DNA of 64,000 nucleotides from Motacilla alba alba (taxonomy: Eukaryota > Chordata > Aves > Passeriformes > Motacillidae): contig NC_052019.1 of assembly GCF_015832195.1 (NCBI RefSeq), positions 50,657,016-50,721,015 of the forward strand. The letters run 5' to 3'. Shown in pieces: positions 23,758 through 36,540 of this stretch. The position numbers and the translations under genes were made by a program. Under the pieces are notes generated by a model. The model was not told where the DNA came from, made no database searches, and worked only from the letters and a program-made list of their open reading frames with translations. The stretch's first letter is position 1; each line of letters opens with the position of its first letter.

Positions 23758-24497
23758 AAATCTAATTTGAAGCATTACAGTACATTCCATGAAGCTTTTC
23801 TTAAACAAAATCTTTACTCATGAGCAGAAGAGTTTGCAGAAGGAGTGCATTTGCTGCAGCTCCTTCAAGGATCTGACCTAGAATGGCCCAATAATAAATC
23901 AGTAACCGCCCCTGGCTGTACTAATTCAGACCCCAGGGATCGAGGAGTTGAATTTCCTGACAATGTCACCTCCAAAGGAATATGCCAGCTCAGCAGGACT
24001 TTTCCAGCAGCCTTGCTTCCTGCCTGTGAGAGGCTACGACAGGCTGTGCAACAGCACAGTGGATGGAGCCATTCATCCCAGTATTTGGGAACTGAGGAGG
24101 AAATCAAATGGGTTGAGAGACAGACCAAGCTGGACTGAAAAGCTGAGAATAAGCATTGGACACAAAACTGGTAAACAGCACAAGTGAGCTGAGAAAATCT
24201 GGGAGCTATATAAACACACATAAGGAGGAAAATGTGCAGGGCAAAATTGAGTTGGGTGAAAACAAGAGGTGCTGGATGTTTCTCTGCAGCTTAGAGCTGC
24301 ACTTTGATTTGTTGAATCTCATAACTCCTCTGTGGAAAAACCTTTCAGCAAGGCCCTAGCAAAACATCCTGTCCCTTCCAAGTGCTGGACACACAGAGAT
24401 TTGCAACCTATTCTTTGTGCCACTTTGTTCACTCAAGGGAAAAGTTTTGTGACATGGATATGCATGGTCATTGTGCTGCATCATGCTTTGGCACAAT
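23758..24497. other. Unique non-coding sequence
   Basis: No repeat was recognised. Opposed open frames of 97 codons (+, 23845-24138) and 118 codons (-, 23865-24221) overlap each other and match nothing I know; both are probably incidental. Confidence 0.5.
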
Positions 24498-24507
24498 GGG
24501 GGGGGGG
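24498..24507 (+). repeat. G10 run followed by TGTGTG
   Basis: A homopolymer of ten G, which is rare in vertebrate DNA and prone to sequencing and length error. Confidence 0.85.
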
Positions 24508-24765
24508 TGTGTGCTACATGAGAGGACTTCTGTTTTCCACTTGATTTTTTTCAAAGTTTAAACAATAACCCATAAAACCACAATATGTTAGAAGCACACT
24601 AAAAAAAAATCATCAATTCACCTACCCACCTGCCTACTAAGGAGATGGCTGAATTAGTGTTACTTCTGCAAGTTTAATAAAAGGTATTTATCACTGTGTG
24701 TAGAAACTTCTTTTAATTATTGCCAGAAACTTAAAAGGTAGATGAGCTAAATAACCATGAGTAGG
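24508..24765. other. Unique AT-rich sequence leading into the A tract
   Basis: It contains 'tttaataaaagg' at about 24673-24684, an AATAAA hexamer, but the A tract begins roughly 85 bases later. That is too far for a normal poly(A) tail, and no transcript-like body was recognised. Confidence 0.4.
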
Positions 24766-24791
24766 AAAAAAAAAAAAAAAAAAAAAAAAAC

Positions 24792-24819
<28 letters not shown>
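24766..24819 (+). repeat. Long poly(A) tract (A25, C, A28)
   Basis: Twenty-five A, one C and twenty-eight A on the plus strand. The exact length is uncertain in any assembly. The Phe-rich minus-strand frames that cross it are artefacts. It may mark an old retroposon tail, but no element body or target-site duplication could be found. Confidence 0.9.
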
Positions 24820-24822
<3 letters not shown>

Positions 24823-25826
24823 CAGAAAAAGGTAAAAGAGAAGGAATGATCTGCAAGCAATGCCACTTGATGCTTTGCTGTGACCTGTTTCCCCCAGCAG
24901 TATCTGGGGGTGAAGCCAGAACAAACATCAAAGCCACTCTTTTCTCAAGCGGTCCCCAGTTCTTTGGCCCTCTCCTCTGTGTGCTCAACCTGAAAACTTC
25001 AGTTCTGATCACCCAGCACAGTCAGCACTCACAGGTATCACTGATGCCAAAAAGGTGCTTCACTCCTCAAATAAGTGTATGCCAAGGGATGGAGCCCAGA
25101 GTGCCTCAAAACCAAGCATGTAGCAAAACAATGATGTCACAAGGGGATTTAGCCATGTCAGGACACACTTCCTTTGAAAGAGATAGTCCAACCAAAAATT
25201 CAGTTTCCTTCTGTTTTGGTGGCATTATTTTGCAGTCACATCAGTGATCTGCTCCACCATGCAGCTGCCTAAGTCCCAGGGACAAGCAGAGAAAGGAATC
25301 AACAGCAAGGAGTTGTCCACTGCTGTCCCCATGCTAAATTAAGCTGGTTTTACCCAAATGTGAAACTGCAGCCTGAACATCTTCTAGCCTGAACCATCCT
25401 CTGCCTTGATGCTCCACCTGCTAAATGGGGGGACAGATATCCCTTTGTCTAACCTTAGTGATTTGTACAACTGAACCTACAGTTTACAGTGACAGTAATG
25501 TTACAGTAATGATACTATAATGATGGGTGTCTCAGGGGAAAAAAAACCACAAGGAAATGAATAACCACAGCCTCAGCAGGGTTTGAATAGCATGTGGTAG
25601 ATAAGGTGATGGTCACACAAAACAAAATAATGAATAGGGACTCATTAAGTGAGGATTGCCCATCCTTTATACTGAAGAAAGCAGGGGTCCAATGAAAAAG
25701 CTAATCTGTTATCAAGCAACTGAAGACTGTACAGCAATGCAAAATGCACAGAAGTCAAAGACTGCATGTACAACATAAACACAATTTGACTGTAGCACTA
25801 GTAAGGGTATTTTCATCTGTTTTGGG
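24820..25826. other. Unique non-coding sequence
   Basis: The plus-strand frame at 24846-25247 (133 codons) begins just after the A tract. It has no domain, no convincing upstream or downstream splice sites and an unremarkable composition, so I do not call it a gene. Confidence 0.45.
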
Positions 25827-25865
25827 CTTGTGCAGAGTGACTTACTTGAAGTCACTCTACACAAG
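25827..25865. repeat. Near-perfect inverted repeat, 17-bp arms and 5-base loop
   Basis: The left arm 'cttgtgcagagtgactt' (25827-25843) pairs with the right arm 'aagtcactctacacaag' (25849-25865) at 16 of 17 positions, with one C-A mismatch, around the loop 'acttg'. A transcript of either strand would form a stable hairpin. The loop is short for a microRNA precursor and the stem does not extend strongly outward (two possible G-U pairs follow). It could also be a small fold-back transposon remnant or a palindrome made by replication slippage. Confidence 0.9.
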
Positions 25866-28800
25866 TTATGGTACATGAAACTTCACAGCTAACATAATTT
25901 AAGATACATAAATTTTCTTTCTAAATGCCACTTCACTCCCCTTGAAATGTATTACCTTGAGTGCCTTAAGGATTGGTTGAATTATTTGGTCCAGATCAGG
26001 AAGTAGCCCAGATTAACAGATTCAGTTGTGGAGTGCTGAGGTTGGAACACACACCCTTCCTCCACCACATCCCTCCTCCTTCGTTTCTTGCAAGGAGGCC
26101 AAAACAGGGATGCCTTCGCAAATGAAGATCCTGTCTGAGAGTCAGGCACATGGTGACAAACTCACTGCCATTCTTCAAGGGAAGTTTACTCTCCATTATT
26201 TTAGATTAAGCTGCCCTGAGAAAAACAATGGGAATGTAACATGGCAGTACCTCAAGCCTAAGTGGGCTGACACTCAGGTTTTGAAAGCCATTTGGTCCAG
26301 CATGTGAAACAGCAGCAGTCTGTTACTGTTTATACTGTTACTTGTATCTACAAATATTTCTGTGGCCTTTGTCACCAGCGGAGACAGCTACTCCCAATTA
26401 ATGTCTCTCTTGAACAGCTCTGTGGAGTCAGACTGCATTATTATTTCCATTTTTACAGGAGAAAAGGTAAAACAAAAGAACAGACCAGATTCACAAGAGT
26501 GTCTTTGTGACTAACTCCCACTGAAACGAGCCAAACTTGGTTCAACTGCAGAACTTCTGTGGATCTGGATCCACAAATCAAATGAGCATCTAGGTGGGAT
26601 AACTCTACAAAGCTTTGTATCTTTGAAAGGTCATTAGTGAACTAAACACAGTTTTTTTCAGAAAATTGAGCTGTATTCTTTCCTTCAGTAAAGGGTTGGT
26701 TACTACCACTAAAATATTAAACAGACAAGAGAAACTGGAGCAGGAGGAATGGTAAGGGTTATACCAAATGCTTACAGTGATGAGTTTAGTAGCTCTTTTT
26801 CCCACTGCTCATAATTGAATTTTCCCCTAATACTGTCTATTTATTGTATAAGAAGAAGAAACAGTAAGTCAACAAACACTGAAAATATAAAAATCATTAA
26901 TGCTGTCACACAGTAAGAAAAAACTTGTCATTCTAAGCAACAGTCTCAGAAGCACAGATTTCTATACATCTTTTAGATCTATATAAAAATGTGACAAAGA
27001 TCTACACCACTACCTTTATTTAGCTCCGCAAAATCCTTCTGGTGCAGACATAAGTGTTAAACCTAACCCAGTGTAAGTGTAAACCTAACCACAGGACCAC
27101 AGCGCTCCTCCAGCTCTTCAACCCAAGTGTGGAAGGTGTTTTCCCACAAATACAAAACAACTTGCTTGGAGAGAAGCAGGAGCAGTGCACCAGCTATGAG
27201 AATTTTTTCAGCAATTCTCATCTTTGCTATTTGTCCTCCGCTTCCCAGCATGTCCATGGCAGGGCTGCAGCCTTTCTCCAGCATAACACCCATCTAAGAA
27301 CTGCTCACTGAGAGCAGGAAGGTGCTTCCCAGAACCAACAGTGTCATCTTAGTGCCAGGACATGAAAGCACACAGGTGGCAGAGTCGTTGTCAGTAGGTG
27401 CTGTCTGCCACTCAAGGCTGAAAAGCTCCAGACTGAATTCCCTCCTTGCCCTCTAAACACACAGAAGACTCTGCCAACACATCACTTACAGAAGTGGCAG
27501 AAAAACAAGAGGTTTTTTTTCACTCATTAAAACTATTATTTGTTAAAGACAGATTTTCCCTTAATTTAAAACAGCTAAGCTTTAGTTCTCTTTGTTACCT
27601 AAAATAATCTTAAGATATTTGTTACAAAAGGAAGGCTGTAACATTAGGTTTATTTTAGTGCTCTTTGGCGGCAGGATGCTAGCTGACTGCACAAACATGT
27701 TCCAAGGGAAAGAAGCTTGGTTAAAAAGGTTAGATCTTCACACAATTTTTAGTCTGCTTTTCTTTGATTTAACTATTTTCTTATTAAACAAAACATGTAC
27801 ATGGCTGAAGAGCATGACCACAGATGTAGAAAGTGTCTAGGACTTGTTTTTTGGCCCCAAAAAGAAGAATTTCTAAGGGATTCATGTCTAAGTTATAATA
27901 GAGTGCTTAATACAAAAAAAAAAAATTAACAAAGTACAATGACAGCAGATATTCCAGACTGAATCCTTCTCAGGTTGTAGAAAGCACAGCATCTGCCTCT
28001 GCCACAGAGAACACTCAGCCTAAGGCAAGCATTAAAACCCTTCAAAAACCAAAGCACTGCAGAGTACTGTTAACCATCCACAATGATAGTGTCAGCTATC
28101 ACTGGCTGCTACTAAAGATACTGGATCAATCACAAACATTTTTGAGAACCCTGTTTTAAAGAGAACTGACCAGGAAAAAATGCCAAGAATATCACTACAC
28201 GTTAGTATCTGGGCTTGCATGGGAACTGTAATCGAAGAGAAATGTGAATTTCTGTACATGTAACACAGCCACTACCAAGGAGAAACCATTACACATACCA
28301 GCATCTCTATTTCATACACAGAAGCAATTCCATGCCCAAATTTTCCCACATGAACAAGACGCTCCCTAGACAGTTTAATCCTCACTGTCCAGCTAAAATG
28401 CCTACTGCAGCTGGGCTATCCCTATTTGCAGAAAAAACCTTCTCAAATTTTCTTCTTTACAGCTACAGCTGGAATTTTTTATCTTCCCTTCTTTTTTAAA
28501 GGGAAGACATGTCAATACCAACTGATCTGGACAGAATCAGATACAAAATTTTACAAACGCCCTAATAACTTCAGACACTCTTTTACCTTCCCTCTTTTTG
28601 CTGACGACCTCTGGTATGTATTTACTTATTTTCCAATTTATAAGGCAACAAAACTAATGAATAAAGTACATCTTCAGGCAGGTACTAACAACTAAACTGC
28701 TAAGAAAACATACAGAAAACTACATTTAAAAAATAATAAAGTTTATGAGATGTTCCAGCTTTTTGAAAACTCATCTGAAAGAATGCTCCCAAAGTCTAAA

Positions 28801-31800
28801 TTTATTTGCATTACTGAAGTCGGTAATGACAGATTCAGAAGGTGAAAATGTTAATTCTTCATCTGCAGCTGTATTTTCAGCTGGTGACTTCCCATAGGCA
28901 GCCATCATTCATTCAACAAAATCTACTTGGTGGCCTTTAATCAAACGGAATACATTTAACAATTTAAACAAAAGACTGAGTTTTCACTTGCTACTTATTC
29001 ACAACAGAAAAGAGGTTAGTTTAATGTCACAGTGGCCTAATTAATATGCATTCAGATTTTAGAAGAGGTATTCAATTAATAATTAATTTACTTAATATAT
29101 ATGTTGCTTGATCACAGCATATGTCAATATAGAATTAGCTTGTCAATTTCAGACATTTCAGACTAGAATTTCTATGCTTTTTACTACTAAAGGAAAATAT
29201 AGCTGGCTGTTGTAAAGGTTCACTCTGTATACAAGGTCCCATGGTTAGAAAAAAAAAAAGTTCTTTTATTGCTTAGGCTGACCTAAACAAAGCCTCCCAT
29301 GAAGAGCCTTTGATTGTACCTAACCCAGGTAAAGGAAGAAACTAAGCCCATCTGTTTCTTAAGCTATGTCACTCACACTGATTTTCCCAGTACTCTGCAC
29401 AGCCACCAAGATATTCTGTGTTTGGGAAGAAAAAGAAATTTGCTGGAAACCTCCTGCAAATGAAACCCAGCTGCTTAAGTACAATCCCAGATGTCTCCTG
29501 GACCGTGTGGCTTTGATAGATTAAATTGAGCATAAGAAAGAGACGAAATATTTATGAAAATTAAATTTGCAGTGTGCATGTCAGTAAGCCTGAAAAACAT
29601 TTTTTTCAAGCGAAGACAGGAAACCACATTTTTCACCCAATCGGCTTACGTTAGGTTATAGTGGTGGTATTCATGCAGCTCCTGAGGTGCTTAAGTTTCA
29701 TGCAGACTGCTTAGCTTTTATTCACACCACTTATTTCAGAAACAGGGACTACAGATACTGCCTCTGACACCAGTGGATCAAACATTTCTAAACAACAGGC
29801 TCAAATGAATTACTGCGTTTTACTCCTTATCCACCAAAAGTTCAGTATTTCAAAGGCTGGGAAAAAAGCTCAAATGCCACTGAGCACTCTGGGTAACAAA
29901 ACTGTGTACTAGACAAAAAATAGTGCTGGGACAAATAAACACTCAAGGGAATGCTGTCAGACACTTAAGCAAATTCCTACATCCTGACACATCATCAGGC
30001 TATTTGTTCCCCAAAACGTCACACTTGTTTGGCTTCCTCAAAAGAGAAGTGGAGGAAAAAAAAAGGATTGTTGCAAAAGAGAATAGAAAGAACAAATTAA
30101 GGTAACATTTACAATTAAGTGAAGCCACGGAAACAATAAATAACTCATTTTTTACAATGTTTAATGTCTTGCATAAAATCTGCAAAGACACCTGACATCT
30201 CTGGCTCCCCGTGGTCCCGGTCTTGCCCATCTCAGTAGATCTGTTAACACTATAATAAGCTCTATTATGGAACATGACCAGGTTTTCCCTTCCTAGCCAT
30301 TCCTAAATTTCATCCATTGGCAAACAATTGTGTTGGAAAGGGTAGCATCCCCATTCAAGATGCTCTTTCCTCTCCTCTGGGGAACTGAGAAACCCAGAAA
30401 AAAATTTTTAGAAGTTAATCTTTGTGATCATTTGGCACTCTATTACTTCAAAATCCTGCCTGATACAAATATCCTTTCGAATACAGAACTATGACCTAAT
30501 ACTCACAGATGTGATCTTCTTAGGAAAGCGAAATTATACAAAAGGCTGATATTTATACTGTGGATTAGTAATAAAGGGGCTGTACTTCTCTCTGTGCAGC
30601 TCACTGAATGTTTTTAAAACAGAAACCAGAAGGTCATTAACTTCAGCAAAGCAGGAACAGAGACAAATCTAACACTTCCCATCACCCTTGTGCTCCTTAA
30701 ACACCTCCTGAGTGCATTACAGGGCCACCGGATGAGCCAGGACAGCAGAGCTGTCCCAAAGGAGATCAGGAGTTTATTTGAAGAAGCCCAGCAAGCAACA
30801 TTTCCCAAACTCTCTTTCAAAAGAGGAGCAATGAATATCCTATTTCCTTTTCATGGAATGTTTTTATGCTATGGCTTGGTACCTTTTACACTGCCAAGCC
30901 AATGCAAAGCCACATTTCAGCACAGGAAGAACAATACATTTGCTTAGTGTGCACGTTTTGACTTCATACAAGAATACATTGTGTCTGAAGCAACAGCCCA
31001 AAATCTGCTGAGAGCTGACCAGTACCATTGCAATAGCACAGAAAGTCCACAGACAAACATCATAAACATCAGTAGCATTAGAAAATATGTCCAGTACAGT
31101 CAGTTTCCAGTGTTAAATGCTAAAAAATAGAAGAGCTGCAAATACAGGTTAGTAAAAAGACAACTGTCCTTAGTCTGGATAACTAAACTGACACACTAGC
31201 CCTGTTTATTTTTTAAAGGTAATAAGTCTCCATTTCTGCAAATTACTCAAGGAAGACAGTAGTCCTGTGAGTCTCAAAAAGTCCATTTAAGTTTAAAATC
31301 ATGCAGGTCTTTTAAACACTCCAGGGCTATTTGGGCTAACACATGGCACACCTACCTTCAGTCCACTTAAATATTCTGCTTTCTAGTGATGAATCTGGAA
31401 CAACAGGCATTCAAAAATCACACAAGTGAAGTGTTTGCCACTGCAAAACATGTCAGGCCTTCAAACCCAGTATCTCTGTCAAGGTGAGGATGGGTGATAA
31501 ACTCCAATTCAGAACAAGTGGTGCAAAGTACATTTCTTATGGCCTGAGTTGAACCATATCTCCTAGAAAAACAAGGAGGGAGGGAATGAAAGAAAGAAAG
31601 ACCCAAGTATTTGCTATCTTCCCTCAAGGTATGATGCTGAAGAGATGAGATTTCGAGCATCTGTAATGCTCACCTTAAGCTACTTTTGCTGCTGATTAAT
31701 AGTGAGAGATTAATATCTGGGGATGCCATATAACGGCTGCAGTCTGAACCTCATGAACACAGACATGGTTATGCATTTAACAGCTGGGTTCAAACTTTAA

Positions 31801-32815
31801 GTGGATTTTCCTGTATGGTAACTAGGATCAGTTTACAGCTGAAAAATTATTACTTTAAATGCATGCTGTACAACTACACCACACAGCTACCTCTGAAGTA
31901 ACACAGCCCAAAGGTTACCTATTCTCATGCTTCTCGGATCATCCTTCGACTTTCAACAAGCCAAACTTCATTAGGTCCTATCTTCTTATTCCCACAATTT
32001 TACCCTCTAAGTCCCCAAGTGTTAAAATGCATCAAGGAGCAACAAATGCCAGAGATGGATGTGAAGGCCTGACACTTCTCCAAATGACAGCTAGACCAGC
32101 AGGTGAATATGAAATTCTTCTGCATTACACCAAAGTACCGAATTGCCTGCTAAATCCCTTAAGCAGCGAGTGTACTGTCTGACAAAAAATATACCAAAAA
32201 TTTAGTTGCATCAGGTTTTATATATTTACCAGATTGCAAAAATAATTGACAATTACCTCTGCTCAGAGTCTCTGTGGCTTTGGATCCATTAATCATAAAG
32301 GCTTATACGTCACCACACAGTGTGAGGCTGGGGTACACCAAGAGGCATAAGCTTCTCCTCAAAGACACAACTGGGTCCTGCTCAGCTTTCTCATGCTTTC
32401 TCCCCCTTATTTTTCACAAGTACTACACTCGTTCCTTCAGAAAGACTTCTCCATGATTTCCCCACATCACTTTAGGACAAGGCTGCAACAATGCCAGCTT
32501 TCTGACTATTTAAAAGATGCTCATTTGTAGCACCACTCAGGATGTGTAGTACTCAGAGGTAGTAGAGGGAGATGGAAAAAATCAGCCAAATCTATATCCT
32601 GCCTCCATCCCACGTGGGTAAGATGAGCAGGAAAATCTCAGGATTTTCATAAAGCTCCATTTTTATAGTAAGTTATGGCTTACACTTCATTCCATGTATA
32701 GGACTGATACAGCTATGCAAAGGAATTAGGCCAAAACTACAATTTTGCCCCAAAGCTCAGCCTCTTATGAAACAATGAAACAAGTCTTTCTTCCCTTTTT
32801 CCCCCGCTTTTATTC
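25866..32815. other. Long unique AT-rich non-coding stretch
   Basis: In about 7 kb no gene, RNA or transposon was recognised. Open frames stay below about 108 codons (for example 31859-32182 +) and lack known domains. The segment 29030-29110 is very AT-rich and carries 'cctaattaatatgcat' and 'ttcaattaataattaa', motifs that suit POU or homeodomain proteins but are also expected by chance in such DNA. Short A and T runs (for example 27915-27925, 29250-29260) are the only simple repeats. Confidence 0.5.
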
Positions 32816-32852
32816 TTTTTTTTTTTTTTTCGGGGGGGGTGGGGGGGTGGGG
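32816..32852 (+). repeat. T15 run followed by G8-T-G7-T-G4 tract; quadruplex-forming potential
   Basis: Fifteen T (32816-32830), one C, then eight G, T, seven G, T and four G. The plus strand contains enough G runs in close succession to form a G-quadruplex, while the T run is a strand-asymmetric neighbour. Such T-then-G tracts are often assembly-length uncertain. Confidence 0.85.
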
Positions 32853-35800
32853 AATGACCTTTGCTCAGATTATGGGATAAAAGAGAGTTTTCAAAACAAA
32901 CCAACAGGTTTGGTAAAAAGAGCTTTTTTCACCAGTTTCCTTCACAGTTCATCCCCCTAAGTTGCATCATTGAGCTCAAGTAAGCATTTTTTCTAACCAT
33001 TCAGTTAAATTAGGTTTGCCCTACGTTATTGATGATTCAGTTTTCAAACAAACATTACCTTTTTCTGACCTAATTTTTGAACATTTCCTTCAGAAAGAAT
33101 CTTCTCAAGTCAGAACTCCAGCCTGAAAAATTACCCTCAGTAAGTTTGTAATGCAGGATAGAAGCAGAAAATAGTGCTTAGCCTAAAAGCCTGAACATAA
33201 GAGCCACAGTTCAGTTTGAGTGAACTGCTCTGGTTTTCTTCCTTACACTTTGATCTCAAGTTTAGAGAAGATTAAATTCAGCCAAAAATACCCCAACAGA
33301 CAGACATGAGCAGCAGCCAACACTGGTCACAAACAAACCATGTCAAAAACATCTCAATTCCCTTCAGGATAATACATGGGCCTTATAGACATAAATCAAG
33401 TAACTAGAGGATAAGGCTAGCATTCAAAAATGTTCTTAAGAAATGGGAGAAATGTTTGGGAGAAGCTGGGGTGCTATTAGGACTGTATAACACAATATTC
33501 AGTCACTGTAGCAATGCACACACAAAAGTGATTGCACAAATGAAGAAATACTCAGGTCTGAGTTCTGCATTTTGGGGAACATACAGAAAGCCTGAAAAAT
33601 GCATAGCAAAGTTCAGCAAAAGTAACTAGAGATACTCAAGGCCAGTAGAATAGAATTGGGTTTGAACTAGCATGAAGACAACCAGGATACACTCAAGACT
33701 AATTTTTCTAGAGGTGAAAATAAGAAGACACTGGACATGAAACCTGTGGTCTCCTTGTCACTGAAGGGAAGCCAAATGTTGGTAAAAGTATGTATGTGTA
33801 TCAGAGGGAATAAATAAACTCTTGGCATTTAGTGCAAATCAGCCATTACAATAATGATCTAACTATCTGATTTTAGCAACCATGTGGAACCATCAGGATC
33901 TCCCCAGGTATATGTATAGGCAAAAGGCAAACTCCACAGGTGAGTAATTCATGTCCTCAAGGAACTTTGAATTCATCCTGCAAGGAAACAGAAGCTTTGA
34001 GGGGATAAAGAATAGATGTATTTACTAAACAAATTAAAGATAGAATTAATAAAGCTTTAGAAAATCTTGTTCTCAGCCTGAGGCATGACCTGAATTACGT
34101 AGAAGACCTCTTAATTTCATCTTCAACTCTGTTTTCCTAACAATTTCTGGTCTTGAAACTAACCCATAACCCAAAGGTTAGAAGGTAGCAAAGAGTCATC
34201 GTGATTTTTTTCTTTTTTTTAATTAAAAAATAATAAATACATAAATACAACTATACAATGCATAGCTTACCAAGAGTTTGTTTGGGTTTTTTTCCTGTAA
34301 TATTTAGCTCCTAAAATTATCCTCAAGCACTGAGCCTCAATTGCTATCACTTTGTCTTTCTTTATTTGCTGAAAGATTTTGGGCTGGAGCTGCTGAAAGC
34401 ACCTTTGGGAAACCACTGGGCATTTCCTGGCAAAGATTCCCCAGCACAAGCCTCTCACCCTCTGAGCAGCGCTGGCAAACAAGAAATACACAGTCCTTGG
34501 GAAAAGAAAAAACCTTGTGCCGAACAAGACACTAGCTGCATTTCCTAAAGGAGTTTGTACAAGTGCTCAAAAACCAAGAAGAGATTTGACTCCTGACTGC
34601 CAGGAAGTTTGGAATGTATTTCAAATGCAAACAGTGAACTCAGAAACAACTAGGTTTCAAATTACTGGGAATCTCCTACTGACACTTGTAATTACACTGT
34701 TATTTACACTATAAGACACTGTATCTGAGGATCTTTTCTTCTGACATAATTTTTGCATGCTCATATTTGTGCCTGAAATTCTGCAGAGAGGGAGAAAAAA
34801 TCTTGGTTTCTTCTGGACAACCTAAGTTTTCTGTGCACATCTTTCAGCAGCCTACTGCATTTCTTCCACAGATCTACCTAATCCCCTTGCAGATGCTCCT
34901 AAATCAGAATACAAACTATTTCCTTGAGGGTCATTGCATCAAGATTCTCAGTATCTTTAGGAGCACATTATTTTGGTATGGATAACTCTGAGGATAATCT
35001 AGGACTCCCCTTGATTTCAAGGGATCATGCCCACAGAAAAGTGTCGAAGAATCCAGCCATCAAAATTTTAAAAGGGAACAGAAAACCTAATAAGGCTCAG
35101 GTGCATTTCTGACTCCTGGTTTCAGAGAAGTCGATGCAGCCCCAGCTGCACTCTCCACTTCGGCAGCAGAGGGTGCTGCCAGAATACTGAGGGCCCCTGC
35201 AAAGATATCCTGGACTGGTCAGTCAGGTGTGAGTGCAGTTTGTCCAGAGCCTCCTCGTCACACAAGTATCACTTAGGAAGAACAGTACCAGTTAATGGTT
35301 TCAAATTCGTTTTTCAGTATCACCCAAAGTCCATAAAATTTGTTCATCCCATGCCCAACTGTGTGGCATTCTCACTCCTAAGCCTCATTCACAGCTTCTG
35401 CAGTGATGGCTGAAAACAAAGTCAAACACTAGATAAAAAACACCAGTACAGCAGTTTTGTGATTCAAGGAGAAAATGACTGTAAGATGGAATCTGAACTG
35501 GACACACTGTTGTACTTGCTTAGGACTCCTGCAGACCAGCTGCTGCTCAGAATCCTGCTCTGCCATCTACCACGCTTTCCCCAAGCCCAGCTGTTCCCAT
35601 GGACACTGCACCCACTTCCCACCACATGAAAGCTTCCAGGACAAATGGACTGCACGAGTGGCACTGCTGTTTCTTCTGCTCCTTAGTTTTAGTGTATCTT
35701 ACTAAGGAAGCCAGAGTAAAATCTTCTCAAGCATCAGGAAAACTCATGGTTGATGCTGAAGGGCTGTAGGTGTAAGTCACAGAGTTTACCTGGTTGGTTA

Positions 35801-36149
35801 ACAAAACCAATTTCTGTGGAAAAAGAAAAAAAACTTCCTTGCTACGCATATTTTTTTCTCCTTTTAGATGTGATTATCAGCCAACTGCTTCATAATGAAT
35901 ACATCTAAGCCAAAACATCCAGGATGCTTCATTAAATTATTTACCCCTTTTCAAGAGACACCAAGCTTAACAGAAAAACGAGTCTTCAATGACAGTAATT
36001 CCATTGTTCTTTCAAACAACATCAGTACATGAATGAAGTACTACTATAAACACATATATAAACTCCAAAAAAAACGTCCCAAAACCACATCAGCTCATTT
36101 GCTGCACCCAGAAGTTGTTTTCAAATGCAGGTTTATAAGTACGTTTCAA
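32853..36149. other. Unique non-coding sequence
   Basis: About 3.3 kb contain no recognisable gene or repeat. Several overlapping short frames occur at 34267-34548 and 35464-35705, none with a family I know. The region 34380-34500 is slightly richer in G+C but without clustered CpGs. Confidence 0.5.
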
Positions 36150-36345
36150 ATCCTCTAATACACTCCTTGTTTTCATCTCTATAATGAATAAAGTTGCCAT
36201 GATTCTGCTGTCAATCACAATCCTGCCTTACTGCAATTTCTGTTTACTGCTAATTAGTACCTCCTTTTCTTATTAGCCACGCCAAATTTTTGTATCTTGA
36301 TGGGTAAATACGGCATTTTCCCTTACAATTAGTGTGATGCTTTCC
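36150..36345. promoter_or_regulatory. Candidate conserved block beside the CpG island
   Basis: AT-rich, repeat-free sequence with 'gctaattagtacctcc' (homeodomain-like), 'gtcaatcacaatcctg' and isolated CpGs ('ccacgcc', 'tacggca'). It lies within about 200 bases of the CpG-rich zone. If the gene is transcribed leftward, this would be at the 5' end of its first intron, a common place for regulatory elements. Confidence 0.3.
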
Positions 36346-36540
36346 TGCTAAGACTTAAACATGAACAAATTCAGTCTTCCTACGAAAACAGCACAACGTT
36401 TAGTAAGTCTACAGCTACTAACAAAAAAAGCCCTCGCTGTAAAAAGCGGTAACGAGACAAAAGTTACAAAAAGCATAAGCCTGAAACGCTCGAGATTTCT
36501 AAGGGCAAATTTAATACAACACATCTTCTTTAAAACTTTT

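Noticed and set aside
24846..25247. 133-codon plus-strand frame next to the poly(A) tract as a processed pseudogene
   Set aside because: The A tract precedes the frame on the same strand, so it cannot be its tail. No protein family is recognisable.
26436..26520. MIR-like SINE core ('attattatttccattttt', 'acaggagaaaaggtaa')
   Set aside because: Matches only a short part of the MIR core, with no tRNA-related box and no second landmark. Could easily be chance.
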